This document shows, one piece after another, positions 1 through 12,618 of a stretch of DNA of 64,000 bases. The stretch lies in contig JAQISU010001239.1 in assembly GCA_029339505.1 (NCBI GenBank), forward strand, positions 6,346,001 through 6,410,000. Direction: 5' to 3'. A program made the position numbers and the translations under genes. This DNA is from Unio delphinus. Taxonomy: Eukaryota > Mollusca > Bivalvia > Unionida > Unionidae. Under the pieces are notes generated by a model. That model saw only the letters and a program-made list of their open reading frames with translations. It did not search any database and was not told the DNA's origin. Position 1 is the stretch's first letter. Each line of letters starts with the position of its first letter.

Positions 1-1847
1 TGAGAAACCTGACTAGAAAGAACACACCGTGGAAATGGACAAAACAATGCACTGAAGCTTTTGAAAGAGTGAAACAACTGTTAAAGCAAACAGATGTGTT
101 AGCAATCTACGATCCAAATAAGGACTTGGTACTACAAGTTGATAGTAGTAAAGATGGCCTAGGAGCTGCTCTGCTGCAAGATGGACACCCACTTGAGTTT
201 GCATCAAGATCTTTGAAACCAGCTGAAAGGAACTGGGCACAAATAGATAAAGAAGCGCTTGCAGTATTGTATGGGCTAGAGAGGTTCTATCAGTACACAT
301 ATGGTCGCCCAGTGATTGTTGAAAACGACCATAAACCTCTGGAAACCATCCTGAAGAAACCACTCAGTCAAGCACCAAAGCGGCTACAAGACATTCTAAT
401 GAAGATGTTTAGATACAATGTTACGTTTCGGTACGTCAAAGGATCTGAATTAATCATTGCGGACACACTAAGTCGTGCTTATAATTTGTCAGATGACACT
501 GAACTGACTAGGCTGAAAGTATGTGAGGTCGAAATGTTTTATAAAATTCCGGATGCGCGAATTACTGAAATCAGGAGAGAAACTGCCAAAGACACAACTT
601 GTCAGTTGTTGATTGACCGTATTATAGAAGGATGGCCCAAAAACAAAAATGACCTAAAGCCTGAAGTGAGGCCTTATTTCTCTATCAGAGACACACTGAG
701 CTTTTATGACGGTATAATACTGAAAGGGGAAGCTGTTTTAATTCCAAAAGCTTGGAGAGGACAAATTAAGGAACGTTTACATAGTGCCCACCTTGGCTTT
801 GACAGTATGGTTAGGAGAGCACGAGGAACCGTTTTCTGGCTGGGAATGAATCAAGAAATAAGACAATTAGCAGACAATTGTGAACACTGCATGGAGAGAA
901 AGCCAAAACTCCAGAAAGAGCCCCTGCGGCAACATGATGACGGCAACTACCCATGGGAGAAAATTGGGTTAGACTTGTTTAAAATACAGGGTAGAAACTA
1001 TTTGCTGACGATTGATTATTACTCAAATTTTATAGACGTTGATTTACTCACCACAACATCATCAAGTCAAGTCATTATCAAGCTCAAGAAGCAGTTTGCA
1101 CAATTTGGAATACCTAGAATAATCATCAGCGATGGTGGACCACAATTTACGTCTGACGAATTCAGTCAGTTCACGAAACAGTGGGGCATTCAACATCACG
1201 TGACTTCTCCTCATCACCCAAAGTCAAATGGCAAAGCCGAAGCCGGTGTGAAGATTATAAAAGGCATGATGGTTAAATGCCTGAACTCTAGGACTGATCA
1301 GTACGAAGCATTGCTAGAACTAAGGAATACTCCAAGACAGGACATTGGTCTAAGTCCGGCCCAAATGATGTTTGGGAGAGAAACAAGATCAATGCTACCT
1401 TTGGTTCAAAAGAAGTCGCCCAGAAACAAGAAGCGAGATGCTAGAAAGGACTGTATCAAGAAAAGTTATGACCGCAGTGCTAGAATTAAACCAAAGCTTG
1501 AAAACAGTCAGCCTGTATATTTCCGACACAAACCAGATAAACCCTGGAGAAAAGGTGTTATTACAGAATCAAACGACCGAAACTGTATTGTAACTTCAAC
1601 GGATGGTGTTCAATACAAGAGAAATAGTGAACACATAAGACCGACATCAATCCCAGTACAAATCCGCGATAAATCACCGGAAAGAACAACTGTACAGGAG
1701 CAAACGGCTGACACGCATGTAAAGGAACCTGATCAGAGGCGTTCCGTACCAGAGTCGACATGCCTGGAATCAGCGACAACACCAGTTATAAGACCCAGGC
1801 GCGAAGTGAAGACGCCAACCTATCTCAAAGACTATGTGAGGTTTTGA
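1..1847 (+). mobile_element. Ty3/Gypsy retrotransposon pol, C-terminal part (RNase H + integrase), 5' end cut by window
   Basis: The frame is open from base 3 to the stop at 1845-1847, so this is the C-terminal part of a pol polyprotein whose start lies outside the window. In order: the end of the reverse transcriptase connection; RNase H (about 135-480; DSSKDGLGAALLQDG, then KEALAVLYGLERF, then ENDHKPLE); the integrase H2C2 zinc-binding domain (about 775-905, ending in CEHCMERKP); and the integrase core. The core has D at 972-974, D at 1131-1133 and E at 1239-1241, a D-x52-D-x35-E arrangement typical of retroviral-type integrases. The basic C-terminal tail follows. The family role is to copy element RNA into DNA and insert it. 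There is no stop or frameshift over about 600 codons, so this copy looks young. It is followed by a purine tract and a likely 3' LTR. Confidence 0.95.
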
Positions 1848-2140
1848 GTCAGCTTTATGCAGTTGTGAGGGACATAATAATCCCCTATAGTGATCTAGAA
1901 ATGTTTTCAAGTGTTACAGTTATTGTTAGCTAAATTAGTTGAATTTATTTGCATTGCATTTTGATGACTGCATAGTATAAAATCCTGTCTTCTTTAAATC
2001 ATTTTCAGTTAAAGTCTAGTCAATAATTTTTATCTAAGTCAAAGAATACAAAGCCAGTACTTTTTGTAACTGTAAATTTTATAACCTGTTAACTTGTTCA
2101 TAAATTGATGTTTTGTTTAGATCTCAATTAGTTTTGTTAG

Positions 2141-2275
2141 AGAAAAAGGGATGTTGACATGATCTAAGAAAGACAACTGTTACTCTCTATTCTGTAGTGG
2201 TCTTGGGGGATTACCTCCGAGTGTTGATTAAACACGTGACTTGTGTTTTGTCTACGAGCTATTCTTTTTGAAGAT
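2141..2275 (+). repeat. Polypurine tract and 5' part of the probable 3' LTR of the Gypsy element
   Basis: A purine run (agagaaaaagggA) ends at 2151 and is followed at once by TGTTGACATGATC, which begins with TG as LTRs do. It sits about 300 bp after the pol stop, where a 3' LTR should start. No clear CA end is seen before the coding relic beginning near 2284, so the LTR is either very short or truncated there. The other LTR is not in the window, so the boundary could not be confirmed. Confidence 0.55.
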
Positions 2276-2283
2276 ATCACCAC

Positions 2284-3594
2284 TTATGATGATACAAGCA
2301 TGCTATCAACAGGATGTTTTGGGGATCTATCCGATAAATGACAAACCAGGTATTGAGAAATTAAAATCCATGAAACAGTCGTCGTTGAATTGTGTAGCCG
2401 AACGAATAATAGGGCATTTTACAAATGCGTTGCGTGGGAACAAATTGACGGATCTAAGAGGCAAAAAAATAAACGATTGGGCGTTTGCAGTCCGGGATAG
2501 CGGTGCAACAATTCAAAATGTAGCTGAGCTATAAAAGATAATAAAATTTCCAATGACCGTAGAGACGATGATGGGAGAAGTAATTAACGAACCGATATAT
2601 AAATCAAGAGGATCTCCAATAAAAAAATATTGACCATAATACACACGCTTGGACCTCCGCAGTCACAATATTTCCACGGGTTAGAAACATAAAATATCTA
2701 CCCGTGGAGTTCTCCCGGGAGGAGGATTTGTATAATTTTTCACGCGGAGAGTAAAAACGATCCTGTGTCAGTGTGTTTGTTTCAGAGTTTTGAACATGAA
2801 GACTGTAAATTCGATCAATTTGTAAAACCTAATGGCGAAAAATACCGTACGGAATCTCTTCACGACGAGATGAGAAAACTAGCTATTGGGTTTTCAATGG
2901 ATAACGACAAAGAATTACTAACAAACTGTTTAACAATCTCGTCAGTTGCGCTCTTTTCGCGAGAAAGAAAAATCTGTGGAAACAAACAAGAAATGAATTT
3001 TCTCAAACGTGCAGTTAAGCTGAGTGCATCTGATCTTGGTGGATTATGGAATACCAAAATATGATCCTTAAAAAAATTTGGGTTGATATGGTTGCGTGTT
3101 ATCCAGGGATTTTTCTCGGGATGGGTGAACGTTCTGCGTATTTTAAAAGATATGGGCATCCTACACGCGAGATGACCTGTGTTGCGATTAATGGGCCGCT
3201 ACCCGAGTTTGATCTAACCGGATTCGCTAGTGTGGTATCATTCGAATTCGCTAAACAACTTCTTCCGTGTTGTTATGTTTGAATTGGTAGACATATATCT
3301 GAACAACACTTGATGCAAATAGCGTTATTACGGTATATGATTGATTCTAAAATACTCATATCGCTGATTGTCAGTGAAGCAATTATATCATATCGGAAAC
3401 AAACTGAAGTTTGGTTACCACAACCCGATAGTCTAGATAGTATAATTAGCGATAACAAGAAAACCTTTTCTGATCTCGACGAAGGATATATCCTTAAATG
3501 GTCTAAGGAGATCTTTGAAGTTAGAAAATGAGCACGCAAAAGATCTCGGTAGAAGAATAATTGGTAAATTCACCCAAGGTGCATCGGGTTCCTA
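2284..3594 (+). pseudogene. Intronless coding relic with frameshifts and stops; unidentified, possibly viral in origin
   Basis: Protein-like sequence runs almost without gap through several plus-strand frames: 2284-2534, a stop and then the same frame to about 2630, a second frame to about 2755, 2765-3064, 3046-3282, and, after one TGA at 3280-3282, the same frame on to 3531. A last frame change leads to a stop at 3592-3594. Codon use is less AT-rich than the flanks, CpG is commoner, and no splice signals mark the breaks, so this is a decayed intronless gene of at least about 400 codons. Short segments such as MILKKIWVDMVACYPGIFL and VAINGPLPEFDLTGF match no family I recognise. Endogenised DNA-virus sequence, an unusual mobile-element ORF or a retrocopy are all possible. 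It abuts the truncated Gypsy LTR. Confidence 0.5.
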
Positions 3595-3640
3595 GAAACA
3601 CCGAAATACACTGAAAACACCGAAATACACCGAAATACAC
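3585..3640 (+). repeat. Short imperfect tandem repeat
   Basis: About four degenerate copies of a 10-14 bp unit resembling acaccgaaatacac, directly after the end of the coding relic. Confidence 0.6.
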
Positions 3641-3902
3641 ATGCATTTACATGTTCTCTCTGTATATATCGATTTCCATTCACACATTATCTTTGTTTTT
3701 GTTTGAATAATAATATAAAGCAAAAAAAAATTGATTTATTTTATTTTTATAAGAATTATTTATTTTTTCATAGTTATGTACGCGTCAATTGGTCGTACTT
3801 TATTGGATAGGTTGATCATTCTAGATGTTTGGTAGTAATGAAAACGACTGATCGTTCCGGAACGCATGTAATCTCCGGAACGGACGGTGTAAGCCGACTT
3901 AA

Positions 3903-4042
3903 TTCACTTTGTTTCAAGTCGCTAATTGACTGCACTTCACATATATTTATGGTTCTCCCTTTGATCTCATTTTTCACTTTGTTTCAAGTCGCTAATTGAC
4001 TGCACTTCACATATATTTATGGTTCTCCCTTTGATCTCATTT
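3903..4042 (+). repeat. Perfect tandem duplication of a 70-bp unit
   Basis: The segment containing cactttgtttcaagtcgct and ending ccctttgatctcattt occurs twice, head to tail with a 70-bp period and no differences seen. Identity this high suggests a recent duplication. Confidence 0.9.
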
Positions 4043-4155
4043 CGTATTCAAGTTAAGAAACAATCTTTATTTGGTAAGTCGCTTAATTCGGAACATATTA
4101 ACAAAAATAGACCTTTTTAACACCCTTACAATCAACTGTCATATCATCATAACCA

Positions 4156-4158
<3 letters not shown>

Positions 4159-4212
<54 letters not shown>

Positions 4213-4213
4213 T
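4159..4213 (+). repeat. Compound (TG)n(AG)n microsatellite
   Basis: An uninterrupted TG run passes directly into an AG run. Confidence 0.98.
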
Positions 4214-6740
4214 CGCACACACGGGCAGACGCATTCAGACGTACAGACTTTGCATGTGTGTATATTTGTTTAAAAAATAACAGCTTACAGTTTATTCATT
4301 TCTAATTTGTTTGGAGTAAAGGAGGAACTATCAATGGCAATAATGAGTATAATCCTGGATACTATCGTATACACTTTTGATACTTTGTTATTGAAAATAC
4401 ACGTAAGTACCCATTATCTTCTCGGAAAATGTGTGGATTGCAAGATTGGTTGGAGAAGGAATATTTTCACTGTCTGATTGTTTTGTCTCCGTCATTCTTC
4501 GCTTCAAATTTGTATCACCTACAAAAGTAGTAACATCATCAAGACTATTACTAATGAAAATTTCTGTTGTAAATTTAATTCAAAGACTACAAGTGATATT
4601 AACAATAGCAGCTTGAAATAATATTTAAAGAAACATTATCTGTGGTACAAACAAGTCATCTATTATAAACAATGAGCTTCATTTTAGTTTAATATATTTG
4701 CAGTTTAATGACCAATGATGAACTACAAATTCTCAAATTAATACAAATTTCAGGAAAAATTTCATGAATAAAACTTATTTAATTACTTCAAATATGACCA
4801 ACACCATGTTTTCTACATTTATTTAAAATATTTTATGTAAGAATTCAAAATAATAAGAATCCCAAAAAGGATCCTAACTTAAGTGACTATTTCATTCAGC
4901 TGAACAAACTTTCAGGCCAGAAGAATTTGTTGAAGATTTATATTTACAAAGTATACAGATATGTGATATCAATCAAGATTCATCTCCCACATCTTAAATG
5001 GCAGGACTTGAATTTACATGTATTGTTAAATTGGAAAATTCTCTGATTATTATGAAATATTCTTCTTCAGGACAGGTGGAAAACCATTAAAAACAATGCA
5101 TAGGTAACCACTTGAGATGGAGAGTGGTGCGATGATTGTTAGCGTGAATGGCACACCAACATAAAAATTAAAGTACATGTCAATCACAGACTTTTTAAAT
5201 AAAGCCACATGTTACAATGAAACGTAATAAATCATGTACAAAACAGTTTAAAGTCAACACCTGTCAATTGCAAAAGCTACAAGAAAACAATAATATTAAC
5301 AGCCTTCATATTTTGACTCTTATTTGCTACCACATATTCAATCTCTTTCTTCTTGACAAATATGGTAAAAATGCAATCTGCCTCTTGCAAAAACTCACTG
5401 GACATTATCTGTATATAACTAGTTCACCAATTCATTACATTGATACCAATTTTAAGAAGATATAGATTGTATTTGAAAACATGGGGTAAATCAGGGCTGC
5501 ATTTTTAAAATAGTGTACTTCCTAGCAATTCCAACATTTTCCCAAAATAAAACTGATTATGCAGAACTAGTAAGTTATGTATCCCGGGTTTATAAGAATA
5601 AGCATATGATAGACAGCTCTATGTAGAAAATTACTGAAAACCTTGACTATGGCAATACCACCATGTCAGTCAATTCTGCATGTCGGGTAATTCTGCGTCA
5701 TTATATGTCATTTCTGTATACATTAAAATCACATCTTATTATGGGTCAAAAATTCATTTTGTATCAAAATGAACGATCATGCTTTAATTAAGAAATGTGA
5801 TATTCATAAAGTGTATAAAAATATCCCACATTTTGACTTTAAAAAATGTGATTTCAAAATGTCAACAGAAAGACACACTCCATAACCTTCCTAAACTGGT
5901 AACCCTGAAAATCCTATTTGCTATGTATCTTTTAGAATCATATAAATAAATACATTATATAAAAGATGGAATGTATACCTTTAACAAAAAGTTTGTTCCA
6001 CATGTACAATATCATCTACTACCCAACGTGTGAACTTGCCACAAGAATGATATTCTCAAGAAATCCCCTGCCTATATATAATCTGTTTCTAAAGTCCTTA
6101 GCAATTTTTCCCCATTACATCTTATTCATTCTTGTTTTTCTTCCACATAATAGCTTCTTTTTTTCAATGTTGTGCGTAGAATAGGCTGACATATCGCACA
6201 TCATGAAAACAAGGGGGTGGTATCCCATGTGTTAAAAATTTATATTATTTTGAACAGAATATTCTGGTGACAATAGCCTCTTTTCAAATGGTAAGTATTG
6301 TAGTATTTTATTTTCATCAATCGGACGAATTTGGTTAGTGTTTTGTTTCAATATTGGAGACGGAAAACTTGTGAGCGTATAAATGCCCTATATCATTGTC
6401 TTAGTAAGATATTGACCCTGATATTTATGCTTTGTTGGCCTATCATACATTGAAGGCCAACAAACTCGTTATGAAAGAGTACAAGGGAATATATTATTTA
6501 CATTTCTTTACCATACTTTGGTAAAAAAAATTAAGTTTCCAAAGTAATAAAAGATCTCACTATAAAGGAAGTAGATTTCTGAAAAAGTGAAAGTAAGTAC
6601 TTAAGTGCATAAAGCCAGGGTAGACCAGGATATGTAATTTGTATGGATTGAATCTATAATGGGCCGACTTTGTTTTCGTCTGACTCCGGAATAGTCCTGT
6701 AGTATAGTACCTTAACATGTAAGGTACCTGGAAGTTTTGC
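4214..6740. other. AT-rich stretch without recognisable gene
   Basis: Only short random ORFs (up to about 80 codons) without homology or splice context were seen. The composition is AT-rich and uniform. Confidence 0.6.
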
Positions 6741-6830
6741 CCCATGGATGTTTTGGAAAAGGACATTTCACCTGACTTTAATGGACATGTTTCACCCCAT
6801 GGACATTTCGCCCCACATCAATGGACATTT
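6735..6830 (+). repeat. Dispersed repeat with ccccatggacatttcgcccc motifs, copy 1
   Basis: Contains repeated short units (cccatgga, atttcgccccac, atcaatggacattt). The same string appears reverse-complemented at about 8140-8225. Probably one end of an unclassified non-autonomous transposon. Confidence 0.6.
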
Positions 6831-6832
6831 TA

Positions 6833-6850
6833 TTTCTCTCTCTCTCTCTG

Positions 6851-6884
<34 letters not shown>

Positions 6885-6887
6885 TCA
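6833..6887 (+). repeat. (TC)n/(TCTG)n microsatellite
   Basis: A pyrimidine-rich run of tc and tctg units. Confidence 0.97.
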
Positions 6888-7606
6888 GCAAGTGTTATTT
6901 GGAATTAATTACAGCCATGTAACTTCTTTCATCGTCATAGTTAAATAATCTACTAAATGTGGTATCAAGTTAATTAAGCTACAGCCAGGGTTTTGAGTAA
7001 GTCATGGAAGCTTTTATGAAAAGGAAATTAAAATTTAGCATAGATATTCTGGTGTTCACTAATAGCAAAACTAATGACATAATCAAGACAATGTATATCA
7101 AAAGTATATCAAAATCTCAGCTTTAGGATAAAAATTATGATTCTTCAAGTTCATTGTCCAACAGATCATGTGGTATAGAAGCTTGTGCAGTTGCTCTATA
7201 AATTGCAGCCATTCTTTTTTTGATATTAACTTGATGACTGAAACTTTTGAAAGTAAAGAGTCACTCGATCATGAAAAAGACTGAGACGATGAAACACAAT
7301 TTTGGGGATAACTAACTATAAGGTGTAAATTTTCAAACTTGAAGCAAAACACATACTGAATTTGATTAATTAACGAAAACAAAATACTGCAATGCTTACC
7401 ATTTGAAAGGAGATAATTGTCACCATAATATTATGTTCAAAATATTATTAATTAGTAACAATGGCAATAAATGGCAAGAGATATTAAGCAAACTAAACCG
7501 ATCTTGAAATTTTATAGTAAAGTTCAACATTTATATAAAACAAAGCTATTATGTGGAAGAGAAACAACAACAAATAGGATGTAATGTATTTAAAACATCA
7601 TGTTTA

Positions 7607-7876
7607 TGGGGCACCACTCCTGTGGCCTAGTGGTTAGAGCGTCTGCCTAGAATGCGGGAAGTCGTTGGTTCTATCCCTGGCTGAGTCATACCAAAGGACT
7701 TTTAAAAATGGTACTAACAGCTGCCTCATTTGGCACTCAGCATTAAGATGTTAGTGTTAGGACTGGTCGACCTGGTGTCAGAATAATGTGACTGGGTGGG
7801 GGCATCATGCTACACGTCTGCAGCATGATGCCCCAGTGCTAGACATTATAAACTGCCACACTGCATACAGGCCAGG
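7607..7876 (+). repeat. tRNA-derived SINE, family 2, copy 1
   Basis: Starts with a pol III-type head: box A-like tggcctagtggttagagcg and box B-like ggttctatccc, about 35 bp apart. A body follows with cataccaaaggacttttaaa, gcactcagcattaagatgtt and atgtgactgggtgg. The body is shared with copies at 45.88 kb and, on the minus strand, 15.3 kb. The head would give a tRNA only in part, so this is a SINE and not a tRNA gene. Confidence 0.8.
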
Positions 7877-8005
7877 GATTGAACTGCAGTATAGAAAATT
7901 ATAACTGTAAACGATAGAATAATTTTCTAATCAGTCTTATTACATAAATGAAGAAAAAGGGGAAAATATTGTCTGATATAACGGCACGCTGAATGTAATT
8001 GAAAT

Positions 8006-8008
<3 letters not shown>

Positions 8009-8057
<49 letters not shown>
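8009..8057 (+). repeat. (GA)n microsatellite
   Basis: An uninterrupted GA run. Confidence 0.98.
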
Positions 8058-8060
<3 letters not shown>

Positions 8061-8139
8061 ATGGGGTATGAAATGAAATCTTAACGCAAGGCCACAAAGT
8101 AAAATGGTGTAATGCTGATGAATTAATATAAATGTCCGA

Positions 8140-8235
8140 TATTTCCATTGATGTGGGGCGACATTTCCAAGGCCGAATCGTCCATTGAAGTGGGGCGAAA
8201 TGTCCATGGGGCAAACGTCCATAATTCGTATGGTA
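8140..8235 (-). repeat. Dispersed repeat with ggggcgaaatgtccatgggg motif, copy 2
   Basis: Reverse complement of the repeat at 6735-6830, with the motif in two or three degenerate copies. The two copies are inverted about 1.4 kb apart, with a microsatellite and a SINE between them. Confidence 0.6.
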
Positions 8236-8709
8236 TAGGTCCATACACCCCCTACTGTAAGATTTGGATGGCTCTTGAAATTTTCTAACAAACAATAGAT
8301 ACCGCTGATGGAGTTTGTGTAAAGTAAATAAAAATTATCTTAAAATACTTTGATGGGAAAAAGCGGATATCAATGTTCTTTTCTTTAATTGAACGATTTT
8401 TACCGTGAACTCAGTTTAAGTTGTCCTCGAAAACACATAACAACGTGTTTTCACATCCGATTCACGAAAAGCTTAATTATGTACATTATTCATGCACAGA
8501 TTTTAGCCTGGGTGATTGAGACGGTACTTGTTCCTTCAAATGGTGCGCATGGCATCTTATGCCGTTACAGATTCGTCCATCTGAATCATGTCATCCTGTC
8601 TACTTATAAAATTATTAGGAAAAAAAGTTAACAGAATAAATTAGGACACTAGCAAACGAAACAATCAATTGTGTTTTCGAGAAAATCCGTAACAGAGGCG
8701 CCAGCAGAA

Positions 8710-8711
<2 letters not shown>

Positions 8712-8741
<30 letters not shown>

Positions 8742-8742
8742 G
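8712..8742 (+). repeat. (GT)n microsatellite
   Basis: An uninterrupted GT run. Confidence 0.97.
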
Positions 8743-9158
8743 GGTTGGGGACATGTATAGCTCAACTATTAAGTTTACGGATGCAGGCAAAAGCACGTTT
8801 ACAGGTGAAATCCGAGAGAGGAGGCAGGTGCCCCGCCCCTCTGTAAGAGCGCACATGATCTGTAACGTATAAAGGTAGTGTTATTCTTTATGTATTGTTA
8901 CTTTTGGCGTTAAGTTTTATAAGACGTTTATAAAACATTTCATCATATGCTGTGAGTGTCCATGCCAAAAAACTAAGCACATATTTACTGATAACGAGAT
9001 CGTAATTCAACCAAAATGCATGTACGTCGATTTTAAAATGTGAAACAAACGCAAAACGTGTGTATCCGTTCGAGTTTTTCATTTCTGTCATTACTAAATT
9101 CGAGATTCTGAATAACACCTTGTTGACATATTGGAGATCTGGATGTGTAACGTTTTTT

Positions 9159-9213
<55 letters not shown>

Positions 9214-10140
9214 TTGAATCAGTGGACTTAGACCATATAACAAAGAAACAAAACCAACACGTTTTGTAAAATTCAACAAATAATTTATAATCCTAGAATA
9301 CAAAGTGGAGATTTAAAACCAACTTGCAGTTTTATGAATTAATTCCAGATAATCCTAAAAGTTATATCACAAATCCGAAAGTATAGTGTTCCGAATGAAT
9401 TCCAAACTTGAATGTGTTGATGCATTAATCGTCTTCAGTTGGTTGATATACCAACGATCTTGATGTTTCACAATGATATAACTGACAATGTCTTTGGGTC
9501 AATTCACTATAATTCCAAATAGTGCTTTTGTTTAAACAGTCAACGAGCACTTTGTAATTACAATCAATAATTTACTTCAAGTATTCCTCTCAAATTATAA
9601 CTGAGCAAAACTAATAGACAAATGAACATATGCAGCTTTAATAATTAAAATGACACATGAAGACGTCTTGTAAATGACAACAAATATAAATAAAGCAATA
9701 CAGTACTTGCATACAAGTGAAAGTGAATCTGTAATTAGATTATATTTCCCTAATATCAATGATGTATGAAAAGTCGATCTAAACAATCACCAATTTATGA
9801 TTTTTTTTTATTGTGTTAATACAAGTATACTGGTTGTGGTCATGAATACAATAATAGGAGAAGGAACTTAACTTACATACACATTAAAGTTTTGCAAACT
9901 GAATATCAGAGCTAAACATCGCTTAATAATGTATCTGGTGTTAGTTTATTTTTTCATAGAAAAATAGTACACTCGATGATTCACACCAGTTTTGTGTTCT
10001 TGAATCATATTACTTGCATCAACATACTTTTAAATAACTGACTGAAATTTGAAGCTGAAAGAACTGCAGTACTCTTTATTATGGCTATAATTTGTCAAAC
10101 GATTCCTGATACTTGTCAGACAATGAAACTTGGATTTCTA
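8743..10140. other. No gene recognised apart from a TA microsatellite
   Basis: AT-rich sequence with only short random ORFs and no conserved motif found on either strand. Confidence 0.55.
9161..9209 (+). repeat. (TA)n microsatellite
   Basis: An uninterrupted TA run. Confidence 0.98.
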
Positions 10141-10149
10141 TCTCAGCAA

Positions 10150-11780
10150 ATGTGTCAGAGGGTAGCCAATTATGGAGAAATTTGAGCAAATATTTTCGAT
10201 AATATCCAGCCATACCCCACCCAAACTCGCATGGATTTCTTTTTCACTTATATGCACTGGGAAATCAGAGCTAGCCTTGACCTTAGCTTCAACAGGTTTA
10301 ATTTTACCGTATCCCACAATATGTCATAAAACGTAACACAATTATTGCAAATCTCAATTTTACTTAAATTAATTGTCAAAATTGCATCACTGATAAAATA
10401 TTTTCTGAATAGTTTCCAACTGATCTTTCCAGATAAGAACGTAAATTATAACGTCATCGATGTATACGTCACAATTATCTAGACCAGGTGTCATCATGTC
10501 CATTAAATGCTGGAATGTTAAGGAAGATTTTTTCATACAAAATGGCTTCACTATATCTTGATATGGCGAAATTTACTTTGCTATTTCCATCAATTAACAG
10601 GGTTATCTTTACCTAAATAAATCTGTAAAATATTTTTTTATGACAAATGTGTTTCTGCTTCTTCCTCCCAGGAATGTTAACGATACAATGTAAGTCACTA
10701 ACGTTCTTTAAACTATAACGAGGATTTTGAAGTATGGGTCAAGAGATCCCATCATCAGGCTGAAAATTCCTTTCCATTTTCTGTCATACCGTAATTTCAT
10801 TTTTGACTGAGTAGAGTGAAGCTTATTTATTGCTACTTCAAAAACATTTGACAACTTATATTTAAGATTAAAAGAAACATCATCAAGAAGCTTAATCCTT
10901 GAATCTACATTTGAAAGAAGTATCTCTTTAAATAACGTTAATGGTCCACGGACAGTTTGTTCGAAAACTAGTTCAAAGGGACTAAGACCTAATGATTCTT
11001 GAACATATTTCCTAACAATCAACTCACAGTAAATGAACGCCCTCGTCTCATATTATTCAGGTATCAAGGTCATATGACGTAATCATATGCTATAACTTTT
11101 AATGAAACCTTTCTAAAGCCACTTGACTTTAAGGACTATAGGCAAAAGATTTAAATTGTCGGATGCCCAATTCATGCATAGCTTGCTTTTAACGTGCCCT
11201 TTATTTGTTTATAATAAATGCACGTAATCAGAGATATGGATTTCCGTTCAATCTTATCAGAGGTTTGATTCCTAAACGTTGTGCAAGACAGTGATTTGAA
11301 AGTATTTGCACGAGTCTATGATGATTATTTACCATCAAACTGCTGAAAGGAAAACGTATTGGCAAATGAAACTTTGTGAGTCACGGAATAATCATCAGTT
11401 GTACTAGCAGTATTTACCAACGCTTCCACTTGTTAGTTATCAAAGAAGGAATACACATTACTGTGGATGCTTCAATTACTATAAGTTGTCTGAGCTTATC
11501 GTATTCTTGATCATTTTTCTTGGCTGAGCACCGCTTATTAGGTAGTTATTTACCCTTGCAAATTCGGAATGGGTTTTACCTTTTTCCTTCCTACAATTCC
11601 TGAATCTGTGTCGATATGCTACAACCCTTCAAGATACATTCCTTAATTACATCAGCACTTTGTTGTACCAACGGGAATGTGTAGACTTCACAAGCTTTGC
11701 CAATATATGCACTTTTCAATAGCAAATCCAATGCTCTCTTTTCACCTTTCAACAATTTGCGCAATGCGTGAAAGATATTT
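10150..11780 (-). mobile_element. Decayed Ty3/Gypsy relic with gag, then integrase C-terminus, then reverse transcriptase (Gmr1-like order)
   Basis: Read on the minus strand. At about 11730-11590 there is a gag/SCAN-like segment (KSAYIGKACEVYTF, then QQSADVIKECILKG). Near 11200 there is a zinc-knuckle vestige. At 11022 to about 10640 lies the integrase C-terminal part (ESLGLSPFELVFEQTVRGPL, then SDLHCIVNIPGRKKQKH after a frame slip). From about 10610 to 10380 comes the reverse transcriptase palm, with a MPFGMKN-like segment, TFQHLMDMMTPGLDNCD and the YIDD active site. At 10320-10150 lies the thumb (VGYGKIKPVEAKVKA, then FPV). Each part is interrupted by stops and frameshifts. Ordinary Gypsy elements place integrase after reverse transcriptase; here it precedes it, as in Gmr1-like elements. 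A rearranged ordinary element is the alternative. The N-terminal palm and the integrase core are missing. Confidence 0.8.
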
Positions 11781-11883
11781 ATCTACTTCATGTATTTTAA
11801 AGCTGGTACTAATCTAATACTTCTGGTAATATCAAAATCTAAACTTGGATGAAAAGGTGTAAGGGAGATCTATGTGGTCCACC

Positions 11884-11888
<5 letters not shown>

Positions 11889-11937
<49 letters not shown>
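11889..11937 (+). repeat. (CT)n microsatellite
   Basis: An uninterrupted CT run. Confidence 0.98.
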
Positions 11938-11939
<2 letters not shown>

Positions 11940-11940
<1 letters not shown>

Positions 11941-12558
11941 GCCTCTCTTTGTCTGTCACATACTTACTAATCAAACCCAAAGAAAATTTATCCTAAAAAT
12001 TTGTTTCCACCAAATGCTGGACGAAAATAGCTTGAATTTCTTGTTTTGCTGAGATTATTTACTTTCGAAATATCAAGACGTCTGGCAAGCTCAGTCAACT
12101 TGTTCTTGTTGTATAGACCCTAACCCTTCCTATGTAGGATTTGAAACAATGTTCACTATCTTAGAAAACGTTGTGAATGAATTTTGAACGCAGCTAAAAG
12201 TGATCCAAAAGACTTGTATTGATATAAAATTTTGTTTACTTGCAAACCGTATCTAAAACCGAGAACAAAAAAGATATCTAAGACGTGGATCAAGCGTTTG
12301 TCTTCTAAATATTATAAAACAATACCTTTTACTCAAATGCCAATAACTTATTCATAACTCACAAACAAAAGCGTTGTCGATTGCTAATAGAATTTAAGGA
12401 AAACAAACTAATGTCCTGAACTCAAATACATGCAAATTTTGCCTACAAACGATCATAATGTAATAATGATTATAATGCACAAACATGGACAAAAGTTAAT
12501 TATATAATACGTTGTTTACAATCTTGAATCGTAGACACACACACACACGCACTCTCTC

Positions 12559-12618
<60 letters not shown>

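Noticed and set aside
7615..7690. tRNA-like sequences with box A and box B here and in the other SINE heads
   Set aside because: Stems do not pair fully and each head is joined to a shared SINE body, so these are not called as tRNA genes.
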